From Octadecabacter sp. SW4 (lineage in GTDB: Bacteria > Pseudomonadota > Alphaproteobacteria > Rhodobacterales > Rhodobacteraceae), in the NCBI RefSeq assembly GCF_008065155.1, contig NZ_CP042819.1, forward strand, positions 1,488,001-1,552,000: DNA of 64,000 bases, written 5' to 3'. Below, in pieces: positions 1 to 8,643 of the stretch. The first letter of the stretch is position 1; every line of letters starts with the position of its first letter. A program made the position numbers and the translations under genes. The notes under the pieces are model-generated. The model searched no databases. It saw only the letters and a program-made list of their open reading frames with translations, and was not told the DNA's origin.

Positions 1-2
1 CC

Positions 3-422
3 ACGACCGAATTTGGTGGTGGCTCGTCCGAAGAATATGTCGGTCTGGAAGCGGCCTATGGAAACGGGCCGCTCTACCTGCAAGGCTATGCGGCCCAGGT
101 CCTTTACGAGGGGAGTGACAGCGGGAATACCGCGGCCGGCCTTGGTTTTGAATATGATCTGCAGACAATTTCGTCGGTTGGTGACTTTGCCTTGACAGGC
201 AACGTATCAAAATTCATGCGCTCGGGCGGGACTGATGACACTATCGCGGAACTTGGCGTGCGCTATTCAATGGCAAACGGTTTCTACGCGGGGCTTGAAG
301 TGGGGCGTGTGACAGAGTCGGGCAGTTCCGCCGATCAAATGGCGTTCACGCTGGGATATGAATTCGGTAACGGCACACGATTCGATCAGCGCAGCTACCA
401 GTCGATCTGGAACGCCTACTAG
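3..422 (+). CDS. C-terminal part of an outer-membrane beta-barrel-like protein (5' partial)
   Basis: The frame is open from the window edge to a TAG stop, giving about 139 residues without a start. The protein alternates short polar and aromatic/hydrophobic stretches with glycine-rich turns (for example LGVRYSMANGFYAGLEVGRV and MAFTLGYEFGNG), the pattern of amphipathic strands in outer-membrane barrels such as porins. It ends in aromatic-containing SIWNAY, though not in the classic terminal Phe of BAM-targeted barrels. The upstream part lies outside the window, so the family cannot be fixed. Its 3' end faces gyrA across a strong hairpin. The product class is inferred from composition only. 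Confidence 0.55.
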   Translation, partial: TTEFGGGSSEEYVGLEAAYGNGPLYLQGYAAQVLYEGSDSGNTAAGLGFEYDLQTISSVGDFALTGNVSKFMRSGGTDDTIAELGVRYSMANGFYAGLEVGRVTESGSSADQMAFTLGYEFGNGTRFDQRSYQSIWNAY

Positions 423-435
423 ACGACAGAACAAT

Positions 436-469
436 CGTCAGGGATCGCAGTCACTTGCGAACCCTGACG
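436..469. terminator. Bidirectional hairpin terminator between the barrel protein and gyrA
   Basis: CGTCAGGG pairs perfectly with CCCTGACG, and an inner TCGCA/TGCGA stem extends the hairpin. It fills the 48-bp gap between two convergent stops, so it probably ends both transcripts. There is no long T tract on either side. Confidence 0.6.
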
Positions 470-470
470 T

Positions 471-3215
471 CTATTCGGCTTCTGCGCCTTCATCCGCGTC
501 GCCCTGTTCGGCGATCCAGGCAACGCTAACCACTTCTTCGCCCTTGCCGGTGTCGAACACCTTGACGCCACCGGCGCTGCGCGAGCGAAAGCTGATCCCT
601 TCGACCGGTACGCGGATCGACTGACCCTTCGAGGTCGCCAGCATGATCTGGTCGTCCAGATCGACGGGGAAGGAGGCGACCAGCGCGCCGCCGCGCATCG
701 CCTTGTCCATCGCCATGACCCCCATGCCGCCACGCCCGCGCAGGGGATAGTCGTGGCTGCTGGACAGCTTGCCCGCGCCGCCCGCGGTAATCGTCAGGAT
801 CAGGTTTTCGGATGCTGACATTTCGGCGTAGCGTTCGGGGGAAATCGCGCCTGCGGGGGCGTCCTCTTCGTCTTCGTTTTCGGCATCATCGGCCAGGCCC
901 GCCATCGCGCGGCGCATCTTGAGATAGGCGGCGCGTTCGGCTGGATCGGCCTCGAAGTGGCGAATGACGGACATCGACACGACCGTGTCGTCGCCGTTCA
1001 ATCTGATCCCGCGCACGCCAACCGACGCGCGGCTGTTGAACACCCGCACATCGGTGGCGCGAAAGCGGATCGCGCGCCCTGAATCGGTCGTCAGCATCAC
1101 GTCGTCTTCGTCGCTGCAGATACGCGCGTTGATCAGTTTGGTGTCGGCGTGATCATCCTCGAACTTCATGGCGATCTTGCCGTTTGATTTCACATTTGTG
1201 AAGTCTGACAACCGGTTACGGCGCACACTTCCAGCAGATGTGGCGAACATGATTTGCAGGTCGTCCCAGTCTTTTTCGTCGCGGTCCACCGGCATGATGG
1301 CGGCAATCGACACGCCCGTCGGAATCGGCAGGATATTCACGATCGCCTTGCCCTTGGAGGTGCGCGAACCCTGCGGCAGACGCCATGTCTTTAGCTTGTA
1401 GACCATGCCATCGGTCGTAAAGAACAATAGCTGCGTGTGGGTATTGGCCACAAACAGGGTGGTGACCACGTCTTCTTCCTTGGTGGCCATGCCGCCCACG
1501 CCCTTGCCGCCACGGCGCTGCGCGCGGAAGTCGGCCAAAGCCGTGCGTTTGATATAGCCGCCCGAGGTGACGGTGACGACCATGTCCTCGCGCTCGATCA
1601 GGTCTTCGTCTTCCATATCGCCCGACCAGTCGACGATTTCGGTGCGGCGCGGCACGGCGAACAAGTCGCGCACCTCGGCCAGTTCGGTGCGGATGATGTC
1701 CATGATCCGGTCACGGCTGGACAGGATCGCAAGGTATTCGCGGATCTTCCCGGCCAGTTCCTGCAATTCGTCCGTCACTTCCTTGACGCCGATCTGGGTC
1801 AGGCGTTGCAGGCGCAAATCCAAAATCGCGCGGGCCTGGGTTTCGGACAGATTATAACTGCCATCGTCGTTGGCCGTATGGGTCGGATCGTCAATCAGGG
1901 CAATATATTCAAGGATATCGCGGGCAGGCCAGCGGCGTGTCATCAGTTTCTCGCGCGCCTCGGCGGCGTCCGCAGATGACCGGATCGCAGCGACGATTTC
2001 ATCGATATTGGTAACGGCCACGGCCAGACCGCACAGGATGTGGCTGCGTTCGCGGGCCTTGCGCAATTCAAATGCGGTGCGGCGCGCGACCACGTCTTCG
2101 CGAAAGTCGATGAACGATGTGAGGAACCGGCGCAGGGTCAGCGTTTCGGGACGCCCACCATTGAGGGCCAGCATGTTGCAGCCGAAATAGGTCTGCATCG
2201 GCGTGAAGCGGAACAACTGGTTCAGCACGACCTCGGCGGTGGCATCGCGTTTGAGTTCAACAACGACCCGCACGCCATTGCGATCGGATTCGTCCTGCAC
2301 ATGCGCGATGCCTTCGATCCGCTTTTCGCGCGCGGCCTCGGCGATCTTTTCGATCATCGCGGCCTTGTTCACCTGATAGGGGATTTCGTCGATCACAATC
2401 GCCCAGCGATCCTTGCGCAATTCCTCGATGTGGGTTTTGGAGCGGATAATCACGCTGCCGCGCCCCTCAAGATAGGCTTTGCGCGCGCCAGAGCGGCCCA
2501 GCATGATGCCGCCAGTGGGGAAATCCGGCCCCGGGACATAGTCGATCAGTTCTTCACTGCTCAGGTCCGGCTTGTCGATCAGGGCCAGCGTGGCATCGAC
2601 AACTTCGCCCAGATTATGGGGCGGAATATTGGTCGCCATCCCGACGGCGATCCCACCTGCGCCATTGACCAGCATATTGGGGAAACGGGCTGGCAGAACC
2701 GTGGGTTCCTTTTGTTTCCCGTCATAATTGTCTTGGAAATCAACGGTGTCCTTGTCGATATCCGCCAGAAGATAGGCGGCGGGCTTGTCCATCCGCACTT
2801 CGGTATAGCGCATCGCGGCGGCGTTATCGCCATCCATCGAGCCAAAGTTGCCTTGCCCGTCCAGCAGCGGCAGCGACATGGAGAAATCCTGCGCCATCCG
2901 CACCAGCGCGTCATAGATCGCGCTATCGCCGTGCGGGTGGTATTGACCCATCACATCGCCCACCGGGCGGGCCGATTTGCGATAGGGTTTGTCGTGGCTG
3001 TTATTGGTCTCGCTCATGGCGAAAAGGATGCGGCGATGCACCGGTTTCAACCCGTCGCGCAGGTCGGGAATCGCGCGGCTGACGATCACCGACATGGCAT
3101 AGTCCAGATAGGAGGTCTTCATCTCGTCGGTGATCGAGATCGAAGGGCCATCATAGACGTAGCGCGCAGGCGTGTTTTCGTCAGGGTTTTCAGGTGTTTC
3201 CGGGGTATCGTTCAC
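471..3215 (-). CDS. gyrA: DNA gyrase subunit A
   Basis: This is the breakage-reunion subunit of gyrase, which with GyrB introduces negative supercoils. The 914-residue protein starts at a GTG codon. The catalytic tyrosine is Tyr137 in AAMRYTE (E. coli Tyr122), and the GyrA box QRRGGKG at the start of the C-terminal wrapping domain separates gyrase from ParC. The quinolone-resistance region reads [10 protein letters not shown], keeping Ser98 and Asp102 (E. coli Ser83 and Asp87), the sensitive-type residues. An acidic insert near residues 770-800 ([12 protein letters not shown]) makes it slightly longer than the E. coli protein. Upstream, ACCGCT and AGCGGT at 3239-3263 form a short inverted repeat that may be regulatory. 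Confidence 0.97.
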   Translation of the reverse strand: MNDTPETPENPDENTPARYVYDGPSISITDEMKTSYLDYAMSVIVSRAIPDLRDGLKPVHRRILFAMSETNNSHDKPYRKSARPVGDVMGQYHPHGDSAIYDALVRMAQDFSMSLPLLDGQGNFGSMDGDNAAAMRYTEVRMDKPAAYLLADIDKDTVDFQDNYDGKQKEPTVLPARFPNMLVNGAGGIAVGMATNIPPHNLGEVVDATLALIDKPDLSSEELIDYVPGPDFPTGGIMLGRSGARKAYLEGRGSVIIRSKTHIEELRKDRWAIVIDEIPYQVNKAAMIEKIAEAAREKRIEGIAHVQDESDRNGVRVVVELKRDATAEVVLNQLFRFTPMQTYFGCNMLALNGGRPETLTLRRFLTSFIDFREDVVARRTAFELRKARERSHILCGLAVAVTNIDEIVAAIRSSADAAEAREKLMTRRWPARDILEYIALIDDPTHTANDDGSYNLSETQARAILDLRLQRLTQIGVKEVTDELQELAGKIREYLAILSSRDRIMDIIRTELAEVRDLFAVPRRTEIVDWSGDMEDEDLIEREDMVVTVTSGGYIKRTALADFRAQRRGGKGVGGMATKEEDVVTTLFVANTHTQLLFFTTDGMVYKLKTWRLPQGSRTSKGKAIVNILPIPTGVSIAAIMPVDRDEKDWDDLQIMFATSAGSVRRNRLSDFTNVKSNGKIAMKFEDDHADTKLINARICSDEDDVMLTTDSGRAIRFRATDVRVFNSRASVGVRGIRLNGDDTVVSMSVIRHFEADPAERAAYLKMRRAMAGLADDAENEDEEDAPAGAISPERYAEMSASENLILTITAGGAGKLSSSHDYPLRGRGGMGVMAMDKAMRGGALVASFPVDLDDQIMLATSKGQSIRVPVEGISFRSRSAGGVKVFDTGKGEEVVSVAWIAEQGDADEGAEAE

Positions 3216-3318
3216 GTATCTCGCCTGTCTGGTCTTGAACCGCTATATTTTGTTAACAGCGGTATATCAGACGCAAGTGCTGGGGTGCAATGGGCGAAGG
3301 CCTGTTTGTGTGGCGGGC

Positions 3319-3381
3319 GGGCGCGGGGGCGCTGCCCCCGTCCTTGCGGACTCCCCCGGAGTTATTTTGAACAGAAGAAAG
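3319..3381. repeat. Rhodobacterales-type intergenic repeat element
   Basis: This GC-rich stretch contains GGGGGCGCTGCCCCC, then CTCCCCCGGAGTTATTTTGA and ACAGAAGAAAG. From memory, closely similar strings (CCCCGGAGTATTTTTG followed by AGAAGAAAG or AGATGAAAG) are scattered through intergenic DNA of Rhodobacterales genomes. Only one copy was noticed in this window, so the repeat status rests on prior knowledge. It lies between ocd and gyrA, just after the ocd stop. Confidence 0.45.
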
Positions 3382-3383
3382 GG

Positions 3384-4427
3384 TTAGCCTGCGCGCAACA
3401 GCATGCCGAACAGATCGCGCGGATCGTCCGGATCGGCGAGCATGTCGAGGTCGCTGTAAAATGCCGTGCCTTTGATCTTGTCGCGCACGTAGCGCAAGGC
3501 GCTGAAGTCTTCCACGGCAAAGCCGACACTGTCGAACAGCGTGATCTGGCGCGCGTCTGTGCGCCCCTTGGCCGCGCCCGTCATGACCTGCCACAGTTCG
3601 GTAACGGGGTGATCGGGGTCAAGTTGCTGGATTTCGCCCTCGATCCGGGTCTGTTCGGGAAATTCGACGAAAATATCGGACCGCAGCAGGATATCGCGGT
3701 GCAGCTCTGTCTTGCCCGGACAATCGCCGCCAATGGCGTTGATGTGCACGCCGCTGCCAACCATGTTGTCGGTCAGGATCGTTGCATATTGTTTGTCGGC
3801 GGTGCAGGTCGTGATGATCTGCGCGCCCATGATGGCCTCTTCGGGGGTGGTGCATTTCACCACCGTGAGGCCCGAGCCCGCCAGATTGCGGGCGCATTTT
3901 TCGCGCGCCGCCGCGTCGATATCAAAAAGGCGCACCGTGTCGACCCCGCAGATGGCTTGAAACGCCATGCATTGAAATTCACTTTGCGCGCCATTGCCGA
4001 TCATCGCCATTGTTGTCGCGCCCTTGGGGGCAAGATAGCGCCCGACCAGGGCCGAGGCGGCGGCGGTGCGCAGCCCGGTCAGCAGCGTCATTTCCGACAG
4101 CAGCACCGGATAGCCATTGCCGACATTGGCCAAAAGCCCAAAGGCCGTCACGGTTTGCAGGCCCTCCTTGGTGTTCTTGGGGTGGCCGTTGACGTATTTG
4201 AAGCCATAAACCTCCCCGTCCGAGGTGGGCATCAGTTCGATCACCCCTTCGGCCGAGTGGGAGGCCACGCGCGGGGTTTTGTCGAACAATTCCCAGCGTT
4301 TGAAATCGGCCTCGATATAAGCGGCCAGATCGCGCAGCATCTGCTGGATACCGATGGAATGCACCAGTTGCATCATGTGATCGACCGACACGAACGGAAC
4401 AAGGGCAAGTTTGGAAGGGGTTGTCAT
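3384..4427 (-). CDS. ocd: Ornithine cyclodeaminase
   Basis: This enzyme would convert L-ornithine to L-proline and ammonia with NAD. The 347-residue protein has the mu-crystallin/ornithine cyclodeaminase layout: an N-terminal substrate domain with GFKYVNGHPKN, then a Rossmann domain with the MAMIGNGAQSEFQ nucleotide-binding loop near residue 140. The stretch INAIGGDCPGKTEL contains the family's catalytic aspartate region. Its ATG overlaps the TGA of the upstream arginase by 4 nt, so the two are translationally coupled. Together they form an arginine to ornithine to proline route. Related imine reductases look similar, but the arginase partner supports ornithine as substrate. Confidence 0.93.
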   Translation of the reverse strand: MTTPSKLALVPFVSVDHMMQLVHSIGIQQMLRDLAAYIEADFKRWELFDKTPRVASHSAEGVIELMPTSDGEVYGFKYVNGHPKNTKEGLQTVTAFGLLANVGNGYPVLLSEMTLLTGLRTAAASALVGRYLAPKGATTMAMIGNGAQSEFQCMAFQAICGVDTVRLFDIDAAAREKCARNLAGSGLTVVKCTTPEEAIMGAQIITTCTADKQYATILTDNMVGSGVHINAIGGDCPGKTELHRDILLRSDIFVEFPEQTRIEGEIQQLDPDHPVTELWQVMTGAAKGRTDARQITLFDSVGFAVEDFSALRYVRDKIKGTAFYSDLDMLADPDDPRDLFGMLLRAG

Positions 4428-5353
4428 GTAAAGCTCCGCGTGGGCCGGTCAAAGATACGCCGCCCCAGCAGGGAGGCGGTGAGATCGACCATGAGGGACG
4501 CCGTGCGCCCGCGATCATCAAGAAAGGGGTTGAGTTCGACCAGATCGAGCGAGGTCACAAGTGCGCTGTCATGCAACAGTTCCATCACCAGATGGGCCTC
4601 GCGCATCGTGGCCCCGCCCGGCACGGTTGTGCCGACGGCAGGCGCGATGGATGGGTCAAGAAAATCCACATCGAGCGAGACATGCAGCAGGCCGTTCGCC
4701 GCCGCGACCCTGGCAAGGAAATCGGCCAGCGGTGCCTTGATCCCGCCCTCGTCAATGGCGCGCATGTCGACATATGTGACATCGCTGCCCTGAAGTGCCG
4801 CATGTTCGGCACTGTCGACGGACCGCAAACCGATCATGCAGATGTTCTGCGTCGGCACCACGGCGGGCAGGGGCGGGAAGGCGTCAAACCCGTCGCGCCC
4901 CGTCAGATAGCCCACGGGCGTGCCGTGCAGATTTCCGCTGTCGGTGCTGTCGGGCGTGTGAAAATCGGAATGCGCATCAAGCCAAAGCACAAACAGCGGC
5001 CGGTTCTGGTCTGCCGCATGCGCCGCCATCCCCGCGACCGAGCCAAGCGAGAGCGCGTGATCGCCACCCAGAAAGATCGGCATTCCCTCCTTGGCCGCGT
5101 TGCGCGCAGCGGCTGACAGGGTTCTTGTCCAGCCGATATTTTCCGCCAGCTTGTAAACCAGCGGGTTGCGCGGGGCCGTTTCGGGCACCTTGGCGGCGGT
5201 CAGGTTGCCAAGGTCCGTGGCGGTATGGCCAAGGCCGGTGATCGCCTCGGCCAGCCCGGCGGTGCGATAGGCGTCCGGCCCCATGAGACAGCCGCGATTG
5301 CGTTTGCCACAGTCCACCGGTGCGCCGATAAGAATGCAATGTGTGTTTTCCAT
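4424..5353 (-). CDS. rocF: Arginase
   Basis: Arginase hydrolyses L-arginine to L-ornithine and urea in the cytosol using a dimanganese centre. The 309-residue length fits the family. Metal-binding motifs are in order: GGDHALSLG (His99), DAHSDFH (Asp126, His128, Asp130) and SLDVDFLDP (Asp228, Asp230). SGNLHGTPVG after the second motif matches the arginase substrate loop. The open frame extends upstream, but the ATG at 5353 (MENTHCILIG) fits the family N-terminus; the longer start would overlap the divergent regulator. It is the first gene of an operon with ocd. Confidence 0.95.
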   Translation of the reverse strand: MENTHCILIGAPVDCGKRNRGCLMGPDAYRTAGLAEAITGLGHTATDLGNLTAAKVPETAPRNPLVYKLAENIGWTRTLSAAARNAAKEGMPIFLGGDHALSLGSVAGMAAHAADQNRPLFVLWLDAHSDFHTPDSTDSGNLHGTPVGYLTGRDGFDAFPPLPAVVPTQNICMIGLRSVDSAEHAALQGSDVTYVDMRAIDEGGIKAPLADFLARVAAANGLLHVSLDVDFLDPSIAPAVGTTVPGGATMREAHLVMELLHDSALVTSLDLVELNPFLDDRGRTASLMVDLTASLLGRRIFDRPTRSFT

Positions 5354-5447
5354 AAGCTGACTGTCGTCCGTTATGGTGGTGGTGTCAGGCGTCAATTTGT
5401 GCGAAATGGGTGACGAATGGCCGAACTGGATAGAAAGATGTGCCGAA
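5354..5447. promoter_or_regulatory. Divergent control region between arginase and the Lrp-type regulator
   Basis: This 94-bp spacer separates the ATG codons of rocF (minus) and the Lrp-type gene (plus), so it should hold both promoters and the regulator's operator. No convincing -10/-35 pair or inverted repeat was picked out by eye; the assignment is from layout alone. Confidence 0.35.
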
Positions 5448-5882
5448 ATGGACGAACTTGATACGAGCCTGATTGCCGCGCTGCGCCGTGACGGGCGCGC
5501 GTCCCTGTCCGATCTGGCGGCCGATCTGGGTGTGACCCGCGCGACCGTGCGTGCGCGCATGGCGCGGTTGCTGCAAAGCGGGGAAATCGCCGGGTTCACG
5601 GTGCAGACCCGCCGCGATGTCGCGCCAAGTCCGGTGCGCGGGCTGATGATGCTGGGGATCGAGGGGCGTGGCACCGAACGGATCACCCGGTCCTTGCAGG
5701 GGATGGTTGCCGTCACGGCTGTGCATTCCACCAATGGCGCTTGGGATCTGGTGGTCGAGATCGGCACAGACACGCTTGAGGCACTTGACAAGGTGTTGTT
5801 TGACATTCGCCGGATTGACGGCGTGACGCGCAGTGAAACCAATCTGTTGCTATCGACGCGGCGCGCCGGGCGGGGGCGTTAG
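5448..5882 (+). CDS. Lrp/AsnC-family regulator, probably of arginine catabolism
   Basis: This 144-residue protein starts MDELDTSLIAALRRDGR and carries the AsnC-type helix-turn-helix (ASLSDLAADLGVTRATVRARM, residues about 18-38). An RAM/ligand domain follows, with the alternating strands AVTAVHSTNGAWDLVVEIG. The ATG at 5448 is preferred because it gives the family-typical N-terminus; the frame could open further upstream. It is divergent from arginase-ocd, a common layout for a local activator responding to arginine or ornithine, so regulation of that operon is inferred. Its stop overlaps the convergent dsbB stop by 4 nt. Confidence 0.88.
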   Translation: MDELDTSLIAALRRDGRASLSDLAADLGVTRATVRARMARLLQSGEIAGFTVQTRRDVAPSPVRGLMMLGIEGRGTERITRSLQGMVAVTAVHSTNGAWDLVVEIGTDTLEALDKVLFDIRRIDGVTRSETNLLLSTRRAGRGR

Positions 5883-6331
5883 CGCCGCGCGGCCATGATC
5901 CAGATGGCCATGAACGCGAGCGAGAAAATCACGTTCCAGCTGGCCATCGACAGCCCCAATATCCAGAGCGACACCTGATCGCACAGCACCAGCGCCGGGC
6001 CGTCCATCGACAACAGATCCGCGCCGCTGCCCAGATCGCCGCTGCCGGTGCAGCTTGTCGGCCCTTGCCACCAGCCGCGTTCGATTCCGGTGTGGTATAT
6101 CCCGATCCCGCCCGTGGCCGCCGCCGCCAATGCCCCCAGCCAGGCCCAAAGACGCCCCGAAAAACCCGCTGCCAGCACCAGCGCGCCGATCACGATTGCC
6201 GCCGCATGGGGCCAGCGTTGCCACAGGCACAGCTGACATGGGGCATAGCCGATCGCCTGAAACAGGAAGGCCCCGGCCAAAAGTGCGAACGAGCCGCCAG
6301 CGGCGATGAAAATCAGGGAATTGCGGGTCAT
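5879..6331 (-). CDS. dsbB: DsbB-family disulfide bond formation protein
   Basis: This inner-membrane protein reoxidises periplasmic DsbA and passes electrons to quinone. The 150-residue sequence has four hydrophobic segments. It has the two diagnostic cysteine pairs: Cys32/Cys35 in PCQLCLWQRWPH, and Cys94 with Cys117 in the second periplasmic loop. The Arg after the first pair is in the usual quinone-proximal position. The start at 6331 is chosen because it overlaps the TGA of the upstream YqaA-like gene by 4 nt, an ATGA junction. Confidence 0.93.
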   Translation of the reverse strand: MTRNSLIFIAAGGSFALLAGAFLFQAIGYAPCQLCLWQRWPHAAAIVIGALVLAAGFSGRLWAWLGALAAAATGGIGIYHTGIERGWWQGPTSCTGSGDLGSGADLLSMDGPALVLCDQVSLWILGLSMASWNVIFSLAFMAIWIMAARR

Positions 6332-6906
6332 ATGTATCTCACTAATAGGAATCCGCCGATCAGTAGGACGCAGAACACGGTGAACACAAGTCCCAGCCGA
6401 CGCTCGATGAAGTCGCGAATTGGTGTGCCGAACTTCCACAGCAGCGCGGCCACGACAAAGAACCGCAAGCCGCGTGCAATGATCGAAGTGATGATAAAGG
6501 TCGCCAGTGGCATTCCCGTCCAGCCCGACATGATCGTGATGACCTTGTAGGGGAAGGGCGTGATGCCCGCGACCAGCACCGCCCAAAAGCCCAGATCGTT
6601 GAAGCGGGTATTGAATTCGGCCATTGAATCGGCTTTGCCAAGGCTTTGCAGGATGGGTTGGCCGATGCTTTCAAAGGCGAATGCGCCAATCGCATAGCCC
6701 AGCATCCCGCCCAGCACCGATGCGACCAGGGCAATGCCTGCGATCAGGAACGCGCGGTTCGGGCGCGCGATGATCATCGGGATCATCAGCACATCAGGCG
6801 GGATCGGAAAGACCGAGGATTCGATAAACGCCACCGCCGCCAACGCCCAAAGCGCATGGGGGCTGTCTACCAACGACAGGGTCCAGTCGTAAAGTCGTCT
6901 GATCAT
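6328..6906 (-). CDS. YqaA-family (DedA/SNARE-associated) membrane protein
   Basis: The 192-residue integral membrane protein carries FIESSVFPIPPDVLMIPMI near residue 28 and the conserved VLVAGITPFPYKVITIMSGW region near residue 112. Both are hallmarks of the SNARE-associated/VTT fold found in DedA and YqaA proteins. Family members are linked to lipid scrambling, membrane homeostasis and proton-motive-force-dependent processes; the exact role here is unknown. It is coupled to dsbB by a 4-nt overlap, so both probably come from one mRNA. Confidence 0.88.
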   Translation of the reverse strand: MIRRLYDWTLSLVDSPHALWALAAVAFIESSVFPIPPDVLMIPMIIARPNRAFLIAGIALVASVLGGMLGYAIGAFAFESIGQPILQSLGKADSMAEFNTRFNDLGFWAVLVAGITPFPYKVITIMSGWTGMPLATFIITSIIARGLRFFVVAALLWKFGTPIRDFIERRLGLVFTVFCVLLIGGFLLVRYI

Positions 6907-7093
6907 GGGTTGCTCGGCCGCGAATTGTTTTTCCCCTTAGGGCATGGGCGCGCGCGCAGGTCAAGCGCGCCAGGGTGCAGGGATCGCGTAGGATATGCGT
7001 ATTTTGCGGGGCAGGCGGCCCGGAAGCGTGCGCGGTGGCAGGCCGCGATCTGACCCAATGTGACGCCATTGGCGCAAGGTGGCTTGAGGGGCG

Positions 7094-7122
7094 TTGACGT
7101 GGCCCGCAGGCAGGGGTAAACC
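7094..7122 (+). promoter_or_regulatory. Probable sigma70-type promoter of tRNA-Leu
   Basis: TTGACG (7094-7099) and TAAACC (7117-7122) are separated by exactly 17 bp, and the -10 ends 14 bp before the mature tRNA 5' end. The -35 is strong and the -10 is weak. Confidence 0.5.
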
Positions 7123-7136
7123 GCGCCCGTTGGCTG

Positions 7137-7222
7137 GCCGGTGTGGCGGAATGGTAGACGCAGGGGATTCAAAATCCCCCGACAGCAATGTTGTGTCGGT
7201 TCGAGTCCGACCACCGGTACCA
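7137..7222 (+). tRNA. tRNA-Leu (CAA anticodon)
   Basis: The cloverleaf can be drawn by hand. The acceptor GCCGGTG pairs with CACCGGT, with one G:U at the first position. The anticodon stem GGGGA/TCCCC encloses TTCAAAA, giving anticodon CAA. A 5-bp variable arm (ACAGC/GTTGT) marks a class II tRNA, and the T arm is GTCGG-TTCGAGT-CCGAC. The 3' CCA is encoded. It reads UUG codons. The reverse-strand open frame across it is an artefact. Confidence 0.96.
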
Positions 7223-7250
7223 ACGATTTTCCCAGGCTACGGTTATGCTG

Positions 7251-8288
7251 TCAGTCCGGTGCTGTGCGTGCTTGTTCGACCATCTCGCCAATGGCCGCGT
7301 AAATGTCGACCAATGCCCGCGTCTCGGGGTATTGATCGGCGAGCAGGCCGGCCTTTCGTGCAAGACGCATCGTCAGTTCAGGGTGCACGCCGACCAGATC
7401 ATCCTTGATGATGTTGCCATAGTCGAGCCATGCACCCTTGCGCAGTTCGTTATGGATCACCCGCAAACGCATGCCTGCGTGAAGGGTTGCGTTGATGCAA
7501 AAGGACTTGAGGTAGGATTCAGGGTCGTCGGGTCTGGCCTCGCGGATCAAGGCGTCAACCGCATCCAGCCGCCCATCAAGCGGCACCGCCAAGGTTTCAT
7601 CACATAGCAGCCATGCCAGATCCTCGCTGCCATGGCGCAATCCGGCGTATTCAAAATCAATCCAGCCCAACACACCGTCGTCGTCCATGACGATATTGGC
7701 GGCGCGGCAGTCCCCCTTGATAAAGCGGGGCGTGGGCGCGCCGATCCAGGGCAACAGGGAGTCAGGCACGGGCACCGGCAGGTCCAGCTTGTAGCGGGTG
7801 CAGGTGCGTTCCGGGCCTGTGGCGATATGCAATAGCTCATCCTCGGACAAGAGAACAGGCGGCAACGATGCAATATCCGGGCATGCGTTTGCCGCATCCT
7901 GAAACGCCAATATCTCGCGGGCAGTGTTTTCCACAACCTGCCAGCGATCCGCTGCTGCCGTGCGCTGAATATGATGGGTCAGGCGGTTCTTGCCCAGGTC
8001 ACTGATGATCGTCCACTCACCCAGCACGCCCAGGACACGCGGCACCCGTTTGGTCTGGATCGCGGCCAGAACGTCAAGCACCTGACGCTCGCGGGCTTCG
8101 CGGTAATCCTTGTCCCTTTTGATAAGTATCCACGACGGGCCGTCATGGAATGTCACGCGCAGCACGTTTCGCTGATTTCCGCCCGGCAGGGATATGGTCT
8201 TGACCGTGCGGCCGGACAGGGCGTCAAGGCGCGCGGCAAGCCGATCAGGCCCGATAGCGGCTAACGACTTGGAAAGGTTTGTGCTCAT
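7251..8288 (-). CDS. Aminoglycoside/choline phosphotransferase-fold protein
   Basis: The 345-residue protein has an APH-type kinase fold: an N-lobe with WILIKRDKDYREARERQVL (candidate ATP-binding Lys), then the Brenner-type motif at residues 191-198 (KGDCRAAN) and the metal-binding WIDFEYAG at 209-215. In most relatives the first motif begins with His, as HGD; here it is Lys, but the catalytic Asp193, Asn198 and Asp211 are kept. Substrates in this superfamily include aminoglycosides, choline, ethanolamine and homoserine, so the substrate is not predictable. It stands alone beside tRNA-Leu. Confidence 0.75.
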   Translation of the reverse strand: MSTNLSKSLAAIGPDRLAARLDALSGRTVKTISLPGGNQRNVLRVTFHDGPSWILIKRDKDYREARERQVLDVLAAIQTKRVPRVLGVLGEWTIISDLGKNRLTHHIQRTAAADRWQVVENTAREILAFQDAANACPDIASLPPVLLSEDELLHIATGPERTCTRYKLDLPVPVPDSLLPWIGAPTPRFIKGDCRAANIVMDDDGVLGWIDFEYAGLRHGSEDLAWLLCDETLAVPLDGRLDAVDALIREARPDDPESYLKSFCINATLHAGMRLRVIHNELRKGAWLDYGNIIKDDLVGVHPELTMRLARKAGLLADQYPETRALVDIYAAIGEMVEQARTAPD

Positions 8289-8643
8289 GAGGTGATTCGA
8301 CGGTTTTTAGTGGCAGGATTGAAACAATTAATACCGCTTTCTTGGATTGTTCACATTTTAGGCAGCAAATGCGGCCTAAGTAAGATGGAGCGCGCGAACC
8401 TCGCTCAGAAGAGGCATTTGGTTAATACGCTGTATTTGTTGAATAAAACCATTTCCTATCGGCCGCCGCGCCTTTTTTCTGCCATTTTTTTCTCGATATT
8501 TTGTCTCAGTCTGTAGATTAATGATCCAAGCGTGCTGGGGGGCAGGCGAAGAGTCTGGGTCTGAAGTAGTCCCTTTATTCGAGCGTGGGTGCAGCGGCGA
8601 AGGTCGTCTGAACGTGTGTTCCAAATTTGAGATAGGTGAAGCA
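8289..8643. other. AT-rich leader region upstream of the RTX/Hint gene
   Basis: No convincing gene lies in these 355 bp. They are clearly AT-richer than the surroundings. A weak promoter can be drawn with TTGGTT at 8418-8423, 18 bp, then AATAAA at 8442-8447. The open frame of the RTX gene could extend to 8521, but that part lacks family character, and AGGTG stands just before the ATG at 8644. Confidence 0.3.

Noticed and set aside
2040..4793. 917-codon plus-strand frame across gyrA, ocd and arginase
   Set aside because: It runs opposite three recognised genes and its protein has no domain character. Long shadow frames are common in GC-rich DNA.
6903..7223. Minus-strand frame across the tRNA
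   Set aside because: It covers the tRNA-Leu gene in antisense and is a known type of annotation artefact.
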